A stretch of 64,000 nt of DNA, from contig NZ_CP063808.1 of NCBI RefSeq assembly GCF_018128905.1, positions 7,564,001 through 7,628,000 on the forward strand, written 5' to 3'. Positions 16,483-25,727 of the stretch are shown piece after piece. Each line of letters begins with the position of its first letter. The first letter of the stretch is position 1. The DNA comes from Streptomyces sp. A2-16. Its GTDB lineage: Bacteria > Actinomycetota > Actinomycetes > Streptomycetales > Streptomycetaceae. The position numbers were made by a program, and so were the translations under genes. Under the pieces are notes generated by a model. That model worked only from the letters and a program-made list of their open reading frames with translations. It was not told the origin of the DNA and did not search any database.

Positions 16483-17457
16483 TCACTTGAGGTGCGTGCG
16501 GACCTCTTCGGCCGCCTCGTCGCCGTACGCCTTGGTGAACCGCTCCATGAAGTGGCCGCGGCGCAGCCGGTACTCCTGGGTGCCCACGGTCTCGATGACG
16601 AGCGTCGCCAGCATGCAGCCCACCTGGGCCGCGCGCTCCAGCGAGACGCCCCAGGCGAGCCCGGACAGGAAGCCGGCGCGGAACGCGTCACCGACACCCG
16701 TCGGGTCGGCCTTGCGCTCCTCCTCCGCGCAGCCGACCTCGATCGGGTCCTGGCCGGTCCGCTCGATCCGGACACCGCGCGCACCGAGCGTGGTGACCCG
16801 GTGGCCCACCTTCGCGAGGATCTCCTCGTCGGACCAGCCCGTCTTGGACTCGATGAGCCCCTTCTCGTACTCGTTGGAGAAGAGGTACGTGGCGCCTTCC
16901 AGCAGGATCCGGATCTCGTCGCCGTTCATCCGGGCGATCTGCTGGGAGAAGTCCGCGGCGAACGGGATGCCGCGGGACCGGCACTCCTCGGTGTGGCGGA
17001 GCATCGCCTCGGGGTCGTCGGCGCCGATGAGGACGAGGTCGAGGCCGTCGACGCGGTCGGCGACCGTCTTGAGCTCGATCTGGCGGGCCTCGCTCATCGC
17101 GCCCGTGTAGAAGGAGCCGATCTGGTTGTGGTCGGCGTCGGTGGTGCACACGAAGCGGGCGGTGTGCAGGGTCTCGGAGATCCGGACGGATGCGGTGTCG
17201 ACGCCGTGCCGGTCCAGCCAGGCGCGGTACTCGTCGAAGTCGAAGCCCGCGGCGCCGACGAGGATCGGGTTGGTGCCGAGCTGGCCCATGCCGAAGGCGA
17301 TGTTGGCGCCGACGCCTCCCCTGCGTACGTCGAGGTTGTCGACCAGGAAGGAGAGCGAGACCGTGTGCAGTTGGTCCGCCACGAGCTGGTCGGCGAAGCG
17401 GCCGGGGAAGGTCATGAGGTGGTCGGTGGCGATGGAGCCGGTGACTGCGATGCGCAC
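16483..17457 (-). CDS. PfkB-family carbohydrate/nucleoside kinase
   Basis: A 324-residue ribokinase-fold enzyme. It has the N-terminal motif GGVGANIAFGMGQLG (48-62) and the catalytic signature DPTGVGDAFRAGF with Asp257 as base. The substrate is not clear; Streptomyces homologues near the oxidase genes are often annotated as adenosine kinase or sugar kinase. The start is GTG 17457 with AGGAG upstream, giving the normal family length; the longer frame is not supported. An inverted repeat of ATCGGGT half-sites sits 40-110 bases upstream and could bind a regulator. Confidence 0.88.
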   Translation of the reverse strand: MRIAVTGSIATDHLMTFPGRFADQLVADQLHTVSLSFLVDNLDVRRGGVGANIAFGMGQLGTNPILVGAAGFDFDEYRAWLDRHGVDTASVRISETLHTARFVCTTDADHNQIGSFYTGAMSEARQIELKTVADRVDGLDLVLIGADDPEAMLRHTEECRSRGIPFAADFSQQIARMNGDEIRILLEGATYLFSNEYEKGLIESKTGWSDEEILAKVGHRVTTLGARGVRIERTGQDPIEVGCAEEERKADPTGVGDAFRAGFLSGLAWGVSLERAAQVGCMLATLVIETVGTQEYRLRRGHFMERFTKAYGDEAAEEVRTHLK

Positions 17458-17497
17458 GGCGTGGCTCTCCTGAGGGAGGGTGTATTGACACTTCACG

Positions 17498-17566
17498 CTA
17501 TCGGGTCCGTATGGAGTACTGCGAGGCGGCCGACGGCGCGGTGAAGCAGGTAAAACTACCCGATAG
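17498..17566. repeat. Separated inverted repeat upstream of the PfkB gene
   Basis: The arms CTATCGGGT (17498-17506) and ACCCGATAG (17558-17566) are perfect complements, with 51 bases between them. They lie between the divergent PfkB gene and a small ORF. A role as operator is inference. Confidence 0.35.
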
Positions 17567-17608
17567 TAGATCTTTCTTCGCGGGCTCCGACGTGCATACG
17601 GTTCCGTC

Positions 17609-17818
17609 ATGACGAACCTTGAGCTGTACGCGTCCGTCCCGTCCGACCTGGACGGGGACCTCGCCTCGCTGCGCGGTGACTGCGCCCGGATGGCTCCGCA
17701 CTGGGCGGTTCCCGACCGGATCGCCGCTCTCCCGGTCTCTCCCTCCCTCATCCACGGTGTGACGGTTCCCGAGGGGTCCGCGCGGCTGCTGGAGGCGATG
17801 TCGGAGTACGGCGACTGA
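17609..17818 (+). CDS. Small hypothetical protein, 69 residues
   Basis: The ATG frame of 70 codons has strong G/C at third positions, as in neighbouring real genes, and stops before the next promoter region. The protein is acidic, soluble and has one Cys; I recognise no domain. No good ribosome site is visible (the upstream bases are GTTCCGTC), so it could be leaderless or a false call. It is divergent from the PfkB gene. Confidence 0.45.
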   Translation: MTNLELYASVPSDLDGDLASLRGDCARMAPHWAVPDRIAALPVSPSLIHGVTVPEGSARLLEAMSEYGD

Positions 17819-18005
17819 GTCACGGCGCGTGCGTCGCCCGAGTCGCGGCGCGTGCGTCGGCGCGTTCGAGGGAACCGCGCGCTCCCCCGCTGCGTCCCAT
17901 CGCCGTCCCCCGGAAAGGGGATGCGGAATACGACCCGTTTGCCGACCTTTTTGACAGGGTCGGGTCAGGGTCGAGGGACAGTTGCGCAGCAGAAGGAGCG
18001 ATGCG

Positions 18006-20354
18006 GTGAACAGCGAGCGACCCGACAACAACGACCCCGGCGAGGCCTCCGGCGGCGGGGACGGGAACGCCGCGGAAGCTCTTGGCACGGGTGCGGCGGG
18101 CGGGTCCGCGAAAGAGCGGGGTTCCAGCGGGGCCGGGGCCGAGGCAGGTCAGGGCCGCACCGAGGAGACGTCCGGCGCCGCCGCAGGCCCGGTGGGAGAC
18201 CCCGAGGAAGTCGCCGACGCCGACACGGACGCCTCCCCGAACCCCGACACGGCGGCCACGGCGAGCCCGGCCCCCGAGGCCGCCGCTCCTGATGCACTCG
18301 CGGCTCCCGATCAGCCGCAGCCCGCCGACGACGCGGCCACCGACACGGCTGCCGGCACCGATCCGGACGGCCCTACAGACCCGGAGGCCGGGGCCACCGC
18401 GAGCCCAGCCCCCGAGGCCGCCGCTCCCGATGCACCCGCGGGTCCCGATCAACCGCGGTCCGCCGGCGACACGGCCACCGACACGGCTGCCGGCACCGAT
18501 CCGGACGGCCCTACAGGCCCGGAGGCCGGGGCCGCCGCGAGTCCGGCTCCGGAGGCCGCCGCCCCTGATGCGCCCGCGGGTCCCGATCAGCCGCAGCCCG
18601 CCGGCGACACGGCCGGCGCCGCCGATTCGGACGGTTCCGTGGGCGCCGACTCCCTGGCCGACGATGCGGGCAGCTCATCGGCCTCGGGCAGCACGGCCGC
18701 CGTGGAGCCGGACGATGCGTCCGTGGGCCTCAAGCGGCTCGGGTCCGCTGCCGTCCAGCCCGGTCAGTCGCCTTCCCCCGCCGACGGCACCGCTTCCGGG
18801 CCCCGGGCCGGCGCGCCCGCGGACGACGGTGCCGGTCAGGGTGCGGTCGAGAGCGGTCTCACCGGATCCGAGGTCCCCCGGGACGGGGATGCCGGTGCTC
18901 CGCGTTCGGCGCGGCGCCGGTCGCCCGTGGCCATTGCCGCCGTCGCCGCTGCCGTGCTGGTGGTGGGAGGGGGTGGGGCGTACCTCGCCGCCAATGCCTC
19001 CGGAGGGTCCGGGAACGACACGACCGCCGGTGCGCCCGGGGACGACACTCCGCCGCCTCTCGCGCTCGACGGTTACGGCGCGGACGGCGGGGCGGGGAAC
19101 GGGATCGCGCCCGGGGAGCCGAACCCGTACGGGGCGACCTATCGCGCGGACGGCACTCTCCCCGAGGGTCCCGACTCCGCGCCCGTCTACCGGGTCCAGG
19201 GGCAGGTGGCCGAGGCGGACGTGACGCGGCTCGCCGAGGCGCTGGGCGTCGAGGGGACGCCGGTGATGCAGGGGCAGGTCTGGCGGGTCGGCGTCAAGGA
19301 CGGCTCGGGGCCGAGTCTCCAGGTGAACCGGCAGGCGCCGGGCGCGTGGACCTTCCAGCGCTACTCCCCCGTCATCGACAACTGCTCCAGTGCCACCGTG
19401 TGCGGGGCGCAGCCCGACACGCCCACCGGCCCTCCGGTGAGCGTGGCGGTCGCGGAGAAGGCCGCCGCGCCGGTGCTGAAGGCGCTCGGTCAGGACACCG
19501 CGAAGCTGGACGCGAGCCAGGTCATGGGCGCGCAGCGGGTCGTGAACGCCGATCCGGCCGTGGGCGGGCTGCCCACGTACGGCTGGACCACCGGTGTCAC
19601 CGTGAACGGGCAGGGTGAAGTGGTCGGCGGCACCGGCCAGTTGAAGGCCCCGGTGAAGAGCGACTCGTACCCCGTGCTGAGCGCCGAGAAGACGCTGGCC
19701 CTGCTGAACAAGGTGCCTGCCACCGACCACCGCATGGGCATCGGCGGCTGCGCAAGTCCCGTACCGCTGAAGGACCGTCTGGAGGCGCCCTGCGGGGAGC
19801 CGACGGCGAGCCCCGCGAAGAGCACGCTCACCGTGGAGAAGGCGGTGTTCGGGCTGGCCTCGCACTACGTGGACGGCCGGCAGGCGCTCGTGCCGTCCTG
19901 GCTGTTCGAGGTGCGGTCGGCGGGTGCGAAGGACGCCTTCACGGTGACGTACCCGGCGGTCGACCCGAAGTACATCGCCTCCCCGGCGACGGCGACGCCC
20001 ACGTCACCCGCCACACCCACGGCCCCCTCGGACGAGCCGACCTCCGCGCCGAAGACACGGGACGTCCAGGTGGACGGTTACACGGCCGAGGGCGACGAGC
20101 TGACCCTGACCTTCACCGGCGGGGTGTGCGGGGACTACGCGGCGACGGCGAGCGAGAGCGCGGACGAGGTGACGGCCAAGGTGACCTACACACCGTGGCC
20201 GGAGCGGGTCTGCATCGCGATCGCCAAGGAGATGCAGAAGACCGTGACGCTCGACGAGCCGCTCGGTGCCCGCAAGGTCGTGGGTTCGGACGGCAAGGAG
20301 ATCCCGCTGAGGAAGGCGGGCGCACGGCTGCCGGAGACCTCCGGGGCACGGTAG
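18006..20354 (+). CDS. Large Ala/Pro/Asp-rich single-pass membrane protein with tandem repeats
   Basis: A 782-residue protein. Residues 1-300 are disordered and rich in Ala, Pro, Asp and Gly. They include nearly three copies of a 46-residue repeat (core ASPAPEAAAPDAPAGPDQP). A helix near 302-325 (VAIAAVAAAVLVVGGGGAYL) is flanked by RRRSP, so the tail should be cytoplasmic and the rest outside. The outer part (about 350-780) has paired Cys and a Thr/Pro linker; I recognise no enzyme. The start is GTG with AAGGAG ten bases upstream. A strong terminator follows. It is probably an envelope-associated protein conserved in Streptomyces. Confidence 0.8.
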   Translation: MNSERPDNNDPGEASGGGDGNAAEALGTGAAGGSAKERGSSGAGAEAGQGRTEETSGAAAGPVGDPEEVADADTDASPNPDTAATASPAPEAAAPDALAAPDQPQPADDAATDTAAGTDPDGPTDPEAGATASPAPEAAAPDAPAGPDQPRSAGDTATDTAAGTDPDGPTGPEAGAAASPAPEAAAPDAPAGPDQPQPAGDTAGAADSDGSVGADSLADDAGSSSASGSTAAVEPDDASVGLKRLGSAAVQPGQSPSPADGTASGPRAGAPADDGAGQGAVESGLTGSEVPRDGDAGAPRSARRRSPVAIAAVAAAVLVVGGGGAYLAANASGGSGNDTTAGAPGDDTPPPLALDGYGADGGAGNGIAPGEPNPYGATYRADGTLPEGPDSAPVYRVQGQVAEADVTRLAEALGVEGTPVMQGQVWRVGVKDGSGPSLQVNRQAPGAWTFQRYSPVIDNCSSATVCGAQPDTPTGPPVSVAVAEKAAAPVLKALGQDTAKLDASQVMGAQRVVNADPAVGGLPTYGWTTGVTVNGQGEVVGGTGQLKAPVKSDSYPVLSAEKTLALLNKVPATDHRMGIGGCASPVPLKDRLEAPCGEPTASPAKSTLTVEKAVFGLASHYVDGRQALVPSWLFEVRSAGAKDAFTVTYPAVDPKYIASPATATPTSPATPTAPSDEPTSAPKTRDVQVDGYTAEGDELTLTFTGGVCGDYAATASESADEVTAKVTYTPWPERVCIAIAKEMQKTVTLDEPLGARKVVGSDGKEIPLRKAGARLPETSGAR
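18261..18630 (+). repeat. In-frame 138-bp tandem repeat (about 2.7 copies)
   Basis: Copies begin at 18261, 18399 and 18537 with an exact 138-base period, or 46 codons. Copies 2 and 3 are nearly identical at the DNA level, which points to recent duplication. It lies in the disordered part of the membrane protein. Confidence 0.9.
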
Positions 20355-20368
20355 TCCCGGAGACGCGC

Positions 20369-20405
20369 GAAGGCGGCGGCCCCGTCGGAGGGGGCCGCCG
20401 CCTTC
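20369..20405 (+). terminator. Terminator after the Ala/Pro-rich membrane protein gene
   Basis: A perfect 15-bp stem (GAAGGCGGCGGCCCC and complement) with a 7-base loop, 14 bases after the stop. It lies between two convergent genes and can serve both. Confidence 0.85.
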
Positions 20406-20435
20406 TGTCGCTCGGAACCTGGTCGAACCGGGGGC

Positions 20436-20792
20436 TCAGCTGAAGGAGTCGCCGCAGGCGCAGGAGCCGGTCGCGTTCGGGTTGTCGATCGTGAAACCCT
20501 GCTTCTCGATGGTGTCCACGAAGTCGATGGAAGCGCCGCCCAGGTACGGGGCGCTCATGCGGTCGGTGACGACCTTGACGCCGCCGAAGTCCTTGACGAC
20601 GTCGCCGTCGAGGGAACGCTCGTCGAAGAAGAGCTGGTAACGCAGGCCGGAGCAGCCGCCGGGCTGAACGGCGACGCGCAGGGCCAGGTCGTCACGGCCT
20701 TCCTGGTCGAGCAGGGCCTTGACCTTCGCCGCGGCGGCGTCGGACAGGATGATGCCGTCGGTGACGGTGCCGGTCTCGTCCGATACGGACAT
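20436..20792 (-). CDS. erpA: Iron-sulfur cluster insertion protein (A-type carrier)
   Basis: A 118-residue HesB/IscA/ErpA protein. The three metal-binding Cys are Cys47 (GGCSGLRY), Cys111 and Cys113 (CACGDSF). A-type carriers pass Fe-S clusters to apo-enzymes; NadA, encoded just across the divergent promoter region, is a [4Fe-4S] enzyme and a natural client. The start is the ATG at 20792, a few bases after GGGAGAG. The 254-base region between erpA and nadA holds a long inverted repeat that may control both. Confidence 0.94.
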   Translation of the reverse strand: MSVSDETGTVTDGIILSDAAAAKVKALLDQEGRDDLALRVAVQPGGCSGLRYQLFFDERSLDGDVVKDFGGVKVVTDRMSAPYLGGASIDFVDTIEKQGFTIDNPNATGSCACGDSFS

Positions 20793-20949
20793 CTACATCT
20801 CTCCCGGGTTGTACGGAGACTGCTTGCCGACTGGTGCAACCGGCAAGGCCGCGGATTCATTCCGGGCCGGACGCCGGATTTCCGGCGCCTTCTTCATGCT
20901 CGCACACGTGACGTGGAGCGGAAAACGGCTCATCCGCCGTTCTTCGGGA

Positions 20950-20993
20950 TTCACGTCACATCGACGCAATGACCATCGTCAAAGTGACGTGAA
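20950..20993. promoter_or_regulatory. 10-bp inverted repeat in the erpA-nadA divergent region
   Basis: The arms TTCACGTCAC (20950-20959) and GTGACGTGAA (20984-20993) are perfect complements, 24 bases apart. A related ACACGTGACGTG lies at 20905-20916. A TATGAT -10-like hexamer at 21000-21005 follows directly, so a bound protein would cover the nadA promoter. Confidence 0.6.
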
Positions 20994-21046
20994 CCGGGTT
21001 ATGATAGATAACGTCAGTTCGACGAAAAGTAGAAAGGGTGCGTGTC

Positions 21047-22231
21047 GTGACCACCGCCCAGACCACGGAGCTCGACGTACAGCCGACTCCGCTCGCCCTG
21101 TTGCTGCTCGGCCGCGAGGCCGACCCGAGGAGCGAGCGGGGCGTCGAGTGCCCCGGCGACCTGCCCTCTCCCTCCGACCCGGACCTGGTCGAGCGCGCCC
21201 GCGCGGCCAAGGAGAAGCTCGGTGAGAAGGTGTTCGTCCTCGGCCACCACTACCAGCGTGACGAGGTCATCCAGTTCGCCGACGTCACGGGCGACTCCTT
21301 CAAGCTGGCCCGGGACGCGGCCGCCCGCCCGGAAGCCGAGTACATCGTGTTCTGCGGTGTGCACTTCATGGCCGAGTCCGCGGACATCCTCACCTCCGAC
21401 GACCAGAAGGTGGTCCTCCCCGACCTCGCCGCCGGCTGCTCCATGGCCGACATGGCGACGGCCGAGCAGGTCGCCGAGTGCTGGGACGTGCTGACCGACG
21501 CCGGCATAGCCGAGCAGGTCGTGCCGGTGTCGTACATGAACTCCTCGGCGGACATCAAGGCGTTCACGGGCAAGCACGGCGGCCTGATCTGCACCTCGTC
21601 GAACGCCGAGCGGGCCCTGAACTGGGCCTTCGAGAAGGGCGAGAAGGTCCTCTTCCTGCCCGACCAGCACCTCGGCCGCAACACCGCCGTCCGGGATCTC
21701 GGCATGTCCCTGGAGGACTGTGTCGTCTACAACCCGCACAAGCCGAACGGCGGTCTGACCGCCGAGCAGCTGCGGGACGCGAAGATGATCCTGTGGCGCG
21801 GTCACTGCTCGGTGCACGGCCGCTTCTCGCTGGAGTCGGTGGAGGACGTGCGCGCCCGCATCCCCGGGGTGAACGTCCTGGTGCACCCCGAGTGCAAGCA
21901 CGAGGTCGTCGCCGCCGCGGACTACGTCGGCTCGACCGAGTACATCATCAAGGCGCTGGAGGCGGCCCCGGCCGGCTCGAAGTGGGCCATCGGCACCGAG
22001 CTCAATCTCGTACGACGGCTCGCGAACCGTTTCGCCCCCGAGGGCAAGGAGATCGTCTTCCTGGACAAGACGGTCTGCTTCTGCTCGACCATGAACCGCA
22101 TCGACCTGCCCCACCTGGTCTGGACCCTGGAGTCCCTGGCCGAGGGCAAGCTCGTGAACCGGATCGAGGTCGACAAGGAGACCGAGGCGTTCGCGAAGCT
22201 GGCCCTGGAGCGGATGCTGGCGCTGCCGTAG
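21047..22231 (+). CDS. nadA: Quinolinate synthase
   Basis: A 394-residue [4Fe-4S] enzyme that condenses iminoaspartate with dihydroxyacetone phosphate, a step in NAD synthesis. Cluster Cys lie in VFCGVHFMAES, GHCSVHG or HPECKHE, and VCFCSTMNR; the HHYQRDEV and NGGLTAEQ segments are typical. I chose GTG 21047, eight bases after AAAGGG; a GTG at 21038 sits too close to the ribosome site. nadB and nadC are not next to it, unlike many genomes. It converges with a kinase gene only 18 bases after the stop. Confidence 0.95.
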   Translation: MTTAQTTELDVQPTPLALLLLGREADPRSERGVECPGDLPSPSDPDLVERARAAKEKLGEKVFVLGHHYQRDEVIQFADVTGDSFKLARDAAARPEAEYIVFCGVHFMAESADILTSDDQKVVLPDLAAGCSMADMATAEQVAECWDVLTDAGIAEQVVPVSYMNSSADIKAFTGKHGGLICTSSNAERALNWAFEKGEKVLFLPDQHLGRNTAVRDLGMSLEDCVVYNPHKPNGGLTAEQLRDAKMILWRGHCSVHGRFSLESVEDVRARIPGVNVLVHPECKHEVVAAADYVGSTEYIIKALEAAPAGSKWAIGTELNLVRRLANRFAPEGKEIVFLDKTVCFCSTMNRIDLPHLVWTLESLAEGKLVNRIEVDKETEAFAKLALERMLALP

Positions 22232-22249
22232 GCCCGTGTCGAGCCACGC

Positions 22250-24487
22250 TCACCCCGACGCGGAGGTCCGCTCGGGGTGGGCGGGGTCGAGGGTGAAGAC
22301 GTCGCCGGACGGGGTGGTGACGACCAGGGCGCCCTTGTCGAGCAGCACCTCGGGCGGCAGATCGTTCTGGGCGTTCACCCACTTGGCGCGCGGCGGGGTC
22401 TTCCACAGCAGCGTGCCCTTCCTGGCGTCCAGGGCCGCGACCCGCCCGCTGGCACTGGACAGACAGACCACCCGTGCGCCCGGGCCGGGGGTGACACCGC
22501 CCGGCTGCTCCAGGCTCGTCTGGGTCTGCCACAGCTGCTTTCCGGTGCGGACCGACACGGCGGTCACCCGGCCGGAGGCGCCGGTGAACCACAGGGTGCC
22601 GTCCGCCGCCGTCACGGTGCCCTCGAACTCCTTGGCGAGCTCCGTCGTCGTGGCGGCGCCGGTGTCCGGGTCGACCAGCCGGATCCGGGCGAAGGGACCC
22701 TTCGTACCGGTGCTCAGGTGCCCCGGTACTTCCTCGGCGGCCTCGAGGTAGAGCAGGCGGCCGTCGTACGTGCCGACCAGCGTCGACAGGGCCGGCACCT
22801 CCATACGGCGCACCGAGCCGTCGGAGCGGTCGAAGCCGAGCAGCAGAATGGTCTTGCTGGGCGTCATGCCCGGCATGCACTCCAAATACAGGCCCACGTT
22901 CGTGTGCGCCGGATCGCACTGCATCCCCGACGGAAGCGGCGCCGTCCAGCGCCGGTCGCCGGTGCGCGCCGAACGCGCGGTCAGCGTTCCGCGGCCGATG
23001 TCCGGGACGAGCACCAGGTCACCGGAGAGGAACACATGCGTGGACCGCCCGTCCACCGTGCGGTGCCAGAGCCGTTTCCCCGTCTTGGTGTCGAGGGCGA
23101 TGACCGAGATCACGAGGTCCCCGCCCTCCGGCTGGTACTGCTGCTTGACCAGCATGACGTCGTCCGCGACCCCGAGGAGCCAGAAGAAGTACGACCTCTT
23201 CATCGGGAGGGACGGCACCCCGTCGGCGCGCCAGTCGACCCGTCCGGTGGTGCCGTCGAGGCGCACGGGCAGCACCGCGTCCCCCGCGCAGTAGAGGGAG
23301 CCCTCGTACATCTGGCACTCCGGGCCGCTGTCGACCCCGCCCTCCAGAAGGGTGATCCCCTTCTTCAGGCCCCGCTCCGCGGTGGCGTACACCGTCGTCT
23401 GCCAGGGCTGCCAGCCGCTGGGCAGCTCCGTCCAGCGGGAGGCGGCGCCCTCGGCACGGACCGTGCCGCCCCCGCCGTCGCTCTCCGTCCGTCCCGGGCC
23501 GCCCAGCAGATACGCCGTCAGCCCGAGGGCCAGCGCGCCGATCGCGGCGGTCGCCGTCCACAGCGGGCGCAGCCGGCGGCGGCCGGGGGTCGTGGGCGAG
23601 TCCGGGTGCGGGGCACCGGTGTCGGACGGGTCCGGCAGGTCCCCGAGCAGCGTCACCGTCTGCGGGCCGTCCGTCGTCTCCTCGGGCAGCACCCGCGCGA
23701 GCTCCCGGGCGACCTCGTCCAGCCCGGGCCGGTCCGCTGCCTTCTTGGCCAGACAGCTCTGCAGGACGGCCCGCAACTCCTCCCGCACGCCGTCCAGGCG
23801 GGGTTCGTCGTGGATCACCTGGTACGCCGTGAGGTAGGGGCTGTCCGCGTCGAACGGCCCCCGGCCGCTGAGCGTGTACACCAGCAGCGCGCCGAGCGCG
23901 AAGACATCGGAGGCCGGGCCGACCGTGCGGGCGTCGGTGAGCTGTTCCGGGGACATGAAGGGCGGGGTGCCGATCATCTGGCCGGTCTCGGTGAGGGGGT
24001 TGTTCTCCGCCGCCCGGGAGATGCCGAAGTCGATGACGCGGGGGCCGTCGTCGGCCATCAGGACATTGGCGGGCTTGAGGTCGCGGTGCACCACACCGGC
24101 CCGGTGGATGTCCCGCAGGGCCTCCACCAACCCCAGCGCCAGGCGCCGCAGTTCCGTCTCCCGCAGGGGGCCGCGCTCGTCGATCCGGTCGGCGAGCGAG
24201 CGGCCGGGCACGTACTGGGTCGCCATCCAGGGCCGCGCCGCCTCGGGGTCGGCGTCCACGACCGGGGCGGTGAACGCACCGCTCACCTTGCGGACGGCCT
24301 CGATCTCCTGGCGGAAGCGGGTGCGGAAGACGGGGTCCTCGGCGTACTGGGCGTGCACGACCTTCACCGCGACCTCGCGGCCCGAGCGGGATCTGCCCCG
24401 GTAGACGATGCCCATCCCCCCGGACCCGAGCCGGTCGACCAGTCTGTACCCGCCGACCGATTTCGGGTCGTCCTTGTGAAGCGGCAC
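22250..24487 (-). CDS. Ser/Thr protein kinase with C-terminal PQQ-type beta-propeller
   Basis: A 745-residue paralogue of the kinase at 462-2600. The kinase domain spans about 12-270 with GSGGMGIV at 21-28, Lys42, HRD at 134-136 and DFG at 153-155. Residues near 300-320 are a single helix (LWTATAAIGALALGLTAYLL). The propeller repeats contain motifs such as IALDTKTGKRLWHR and AALDARKGTLLWKT. Unlike the first kinase it has several Cys in the outer part, including Cys pairs that might form disulfides. The start is GTG with AGGGG upstream. Ligand and substrates are unknown. Confidence 0.9.
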   Translation of the reverse strand: MPLHKDDPKSVGGYRLVDRLGSGGMGIVYRGRSRSGREVAVKVVHAQYAEDPVFRTRFRQEIEAVRKVSGAFTAPVVDADPEAARPWMATQYVPGRSLADRIDERGPLRETELRRLALGLVEALRDIHRAGVVHRDLKPANVLMADDGPRVIDFGISRAAENNPLTETGQMIGTPPFMSPEQLTDARTVGPASDVFALGALLVYTLSGRGPFDADSPYLTAYQVIHDEPRLDGVREELRAVLQSCLAKKAADRPGLDEVARELARVLPEETTDGPQTVTLLGDLPDPSDTGAPHPDSPTTPGRRRLRPLWTATAAIGALALGLTAYLLGGPGRTESDGGGGTVRAEGAASRWTELPSGWQPWQTTVYATAERGLKKGITLLEGGVDSGPECQMYEGSLYCAGDAVLPVRLDGTTGRVDWRADGVPSLPMKRSYFFWLLGVADDVMLVKQQYQPEGGDLVISVIALDTKTGKRLWHRTVDGRSTHVFLSGDLVLVPDIGRGTLTARSARTGDRRWTAPLPSGMQCDPAHTNVGLYLECMPGMTPSKTILLLGFDRSDGSVRRMEVPALSTLVGTYDGRLLYLEAAEEVPGHLSTGTKGPFARIRLVDPDTGAATTTELAKEFEGTVTAADGTLWFTGASGRVTAVSVRTGKQLWQTQTSLEQPGGVTPGPGARVVCLSSASGRVAALDARKGTLLWKTPPRAKWVNAQNDLPPEVLLDKGALVVTTPSGDVFTLDPAHPERTSASG

Positions 24488-24581
24488 GCCCGCATCCCCT
24501 TCCCCCGTGCGGCAGTCCGAGGCTCCAGCATATGTAACGGGGCCGGCCCGCCCCGTCCCGGGAAGGTCCAGGTCCGCGCCT

Positions 24582-25727
24582 TCAGTGCCGCTTACGGGAG
24601 TTGAGCCGGGCCGCCCGGCGGGTCAGGTAGTCGCGTTCGGCGAGGTTGGGGGCCTTGTGGGCGGCCTCGGCGTACAGGCGGGCCGCGGTGGTCAGGTCGC
24701 CCGCGCGTTCGTGGAGATAGGCGGCGGCCGCGGTGTGGCGGGGCAGCGAGTCCTCGACCGCGGCCAGCGCGGCCAGGCCCGCGCGGGGGCCGTCGGCCTC
24801 GCCCACGGCGACCGCCCGGTTGAGGCGGACCACGGGACTGTCGGTCAGCCGGGCGAGTTCGTCGTACCACTCGACGATCTGCACCCAGTCGGTCTCCTCG
24901 GCGGTGGGCGCGTCGGCGTGCAGGGCGGCGATGGCGGCCTGGGCCTGGAACTCGCCCAGCCGGTCGCGGGCGAGGGCGCTCTGGAGGATCTGTACACCCT
25001 CGGCGATGGCCGCGGTGTCCCAGCGGGTGCGGTCCTGCTCGGCGAGCGGCACCAGGCTGCCGTCGGGCGCGGTGCGCGAGGCGCGGCGGGCGTGGTGGAG
25101 CAGCATGAGGGCGAGCAGTCCCGCGACCTCGGGGTGGTCGATGGCGGCGGCGAGCTGCCGGGTGAGGCGGATCGCCTCGGCGGCCAGGTCGACATCGCCC
25201 GAGTAGCCCTCGTTGAAGACGAGGTAGAGGACGCGCAGCACGGTGGCGACGTCGCCTGGCTGGTCGAACCGCACCCCGGAGACGGTCCGCTTGGCGCGGC
25301 TGATCCGCTGCGCCATGGTCGCCTCGGGGACGAGGTACGCCTGGGCGATCTGCCGGGTGGTCAGGCCGCCGACCGCACGCAGGGTGAGCGCGACCGCGGA
25401 CGACGGGGTGAGCGAGGGGTGGGCGCACAGGAAGTACAGCTGGAGCGTGTCGTCCACGCCGGGCGCGGGCCCGGGCGCCGGTTCCTCCTCGACACGGTCC
25501 TCGCGCCGGCGCCGGGCGGTGTCCGAGCGGGTCGCGTCGAGGAACTTGCGCCAGGCCACGGTGACCAGCCAGCCCTTCGCGTCCCTCGGCGGGTCGGCCG
25601 GCCAGACCCGGACCGCCTCGACGAGGGCGTCCTGGACGGCGTCCTCGGCCGCCGCGAAGTCTGCTCCGCGGCGGACGAGGACGGCGAGCACGCCCGGGGT
25701 CAGGCTTCTGAGCAGCGCCTCATCCAC
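24582..25727 (-). CDS. ECF sigma factor of the ECF42 type with C-terminal TPR-like extension
   Basis: A 381-residue sigma factor, about twice the length of a simple ECF sigma. Region 2 lies near residues 10-70 (FAAAEDAVQDALVEAVRVWP) and region 4 near 105-160 (LTTRQIAQAYLVPEATMAQRISRAK). About 180-380 is the long all-helical extension found in ECF42 and related groups. No anti-sigma gene is adjacent. Instead the upstream gene encodes a DGPF/YCII protein, the hallmark partner of ECF42. The GTG start overlaps that gene by 8 bp. The extension is known in this group to be needed for activity, so control may be intramolecular. Confidence 0.92.
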   Translation of the reverse strand: MDEALLRSLTPGVLAVLVRRGADFAAAEDAVQDALVEAVRVWPADPPRDAKGWLVTVAWRKFLDATRSDTARRRREDRVEEEPAPGPAPGVDDTLQLYFLCAHPSLTPSSAVALTLRAVGGLTTRQIAQAYLVPEATMAQRISRAKRTVSGVRFDQPGDVATVLRVLYLVFNEGYSGDVDLAAEAIRLTRQLAAAIDHPEVAGLLALMLLHHARRASRTAPDGSLVPLAEQDRTRWDTAAIAEGVQILQSALARDRLGEFQAQAAIAALHADAPTAEETDWVQIVEWYDELARLTDSPVVRLNRAVAVGEADGPRAGLAALAAVEDSLPRHTAAAAYLHERAGDLTTAARLYAEAAHKAPNLAERDYLTRRAARLNSRKRH

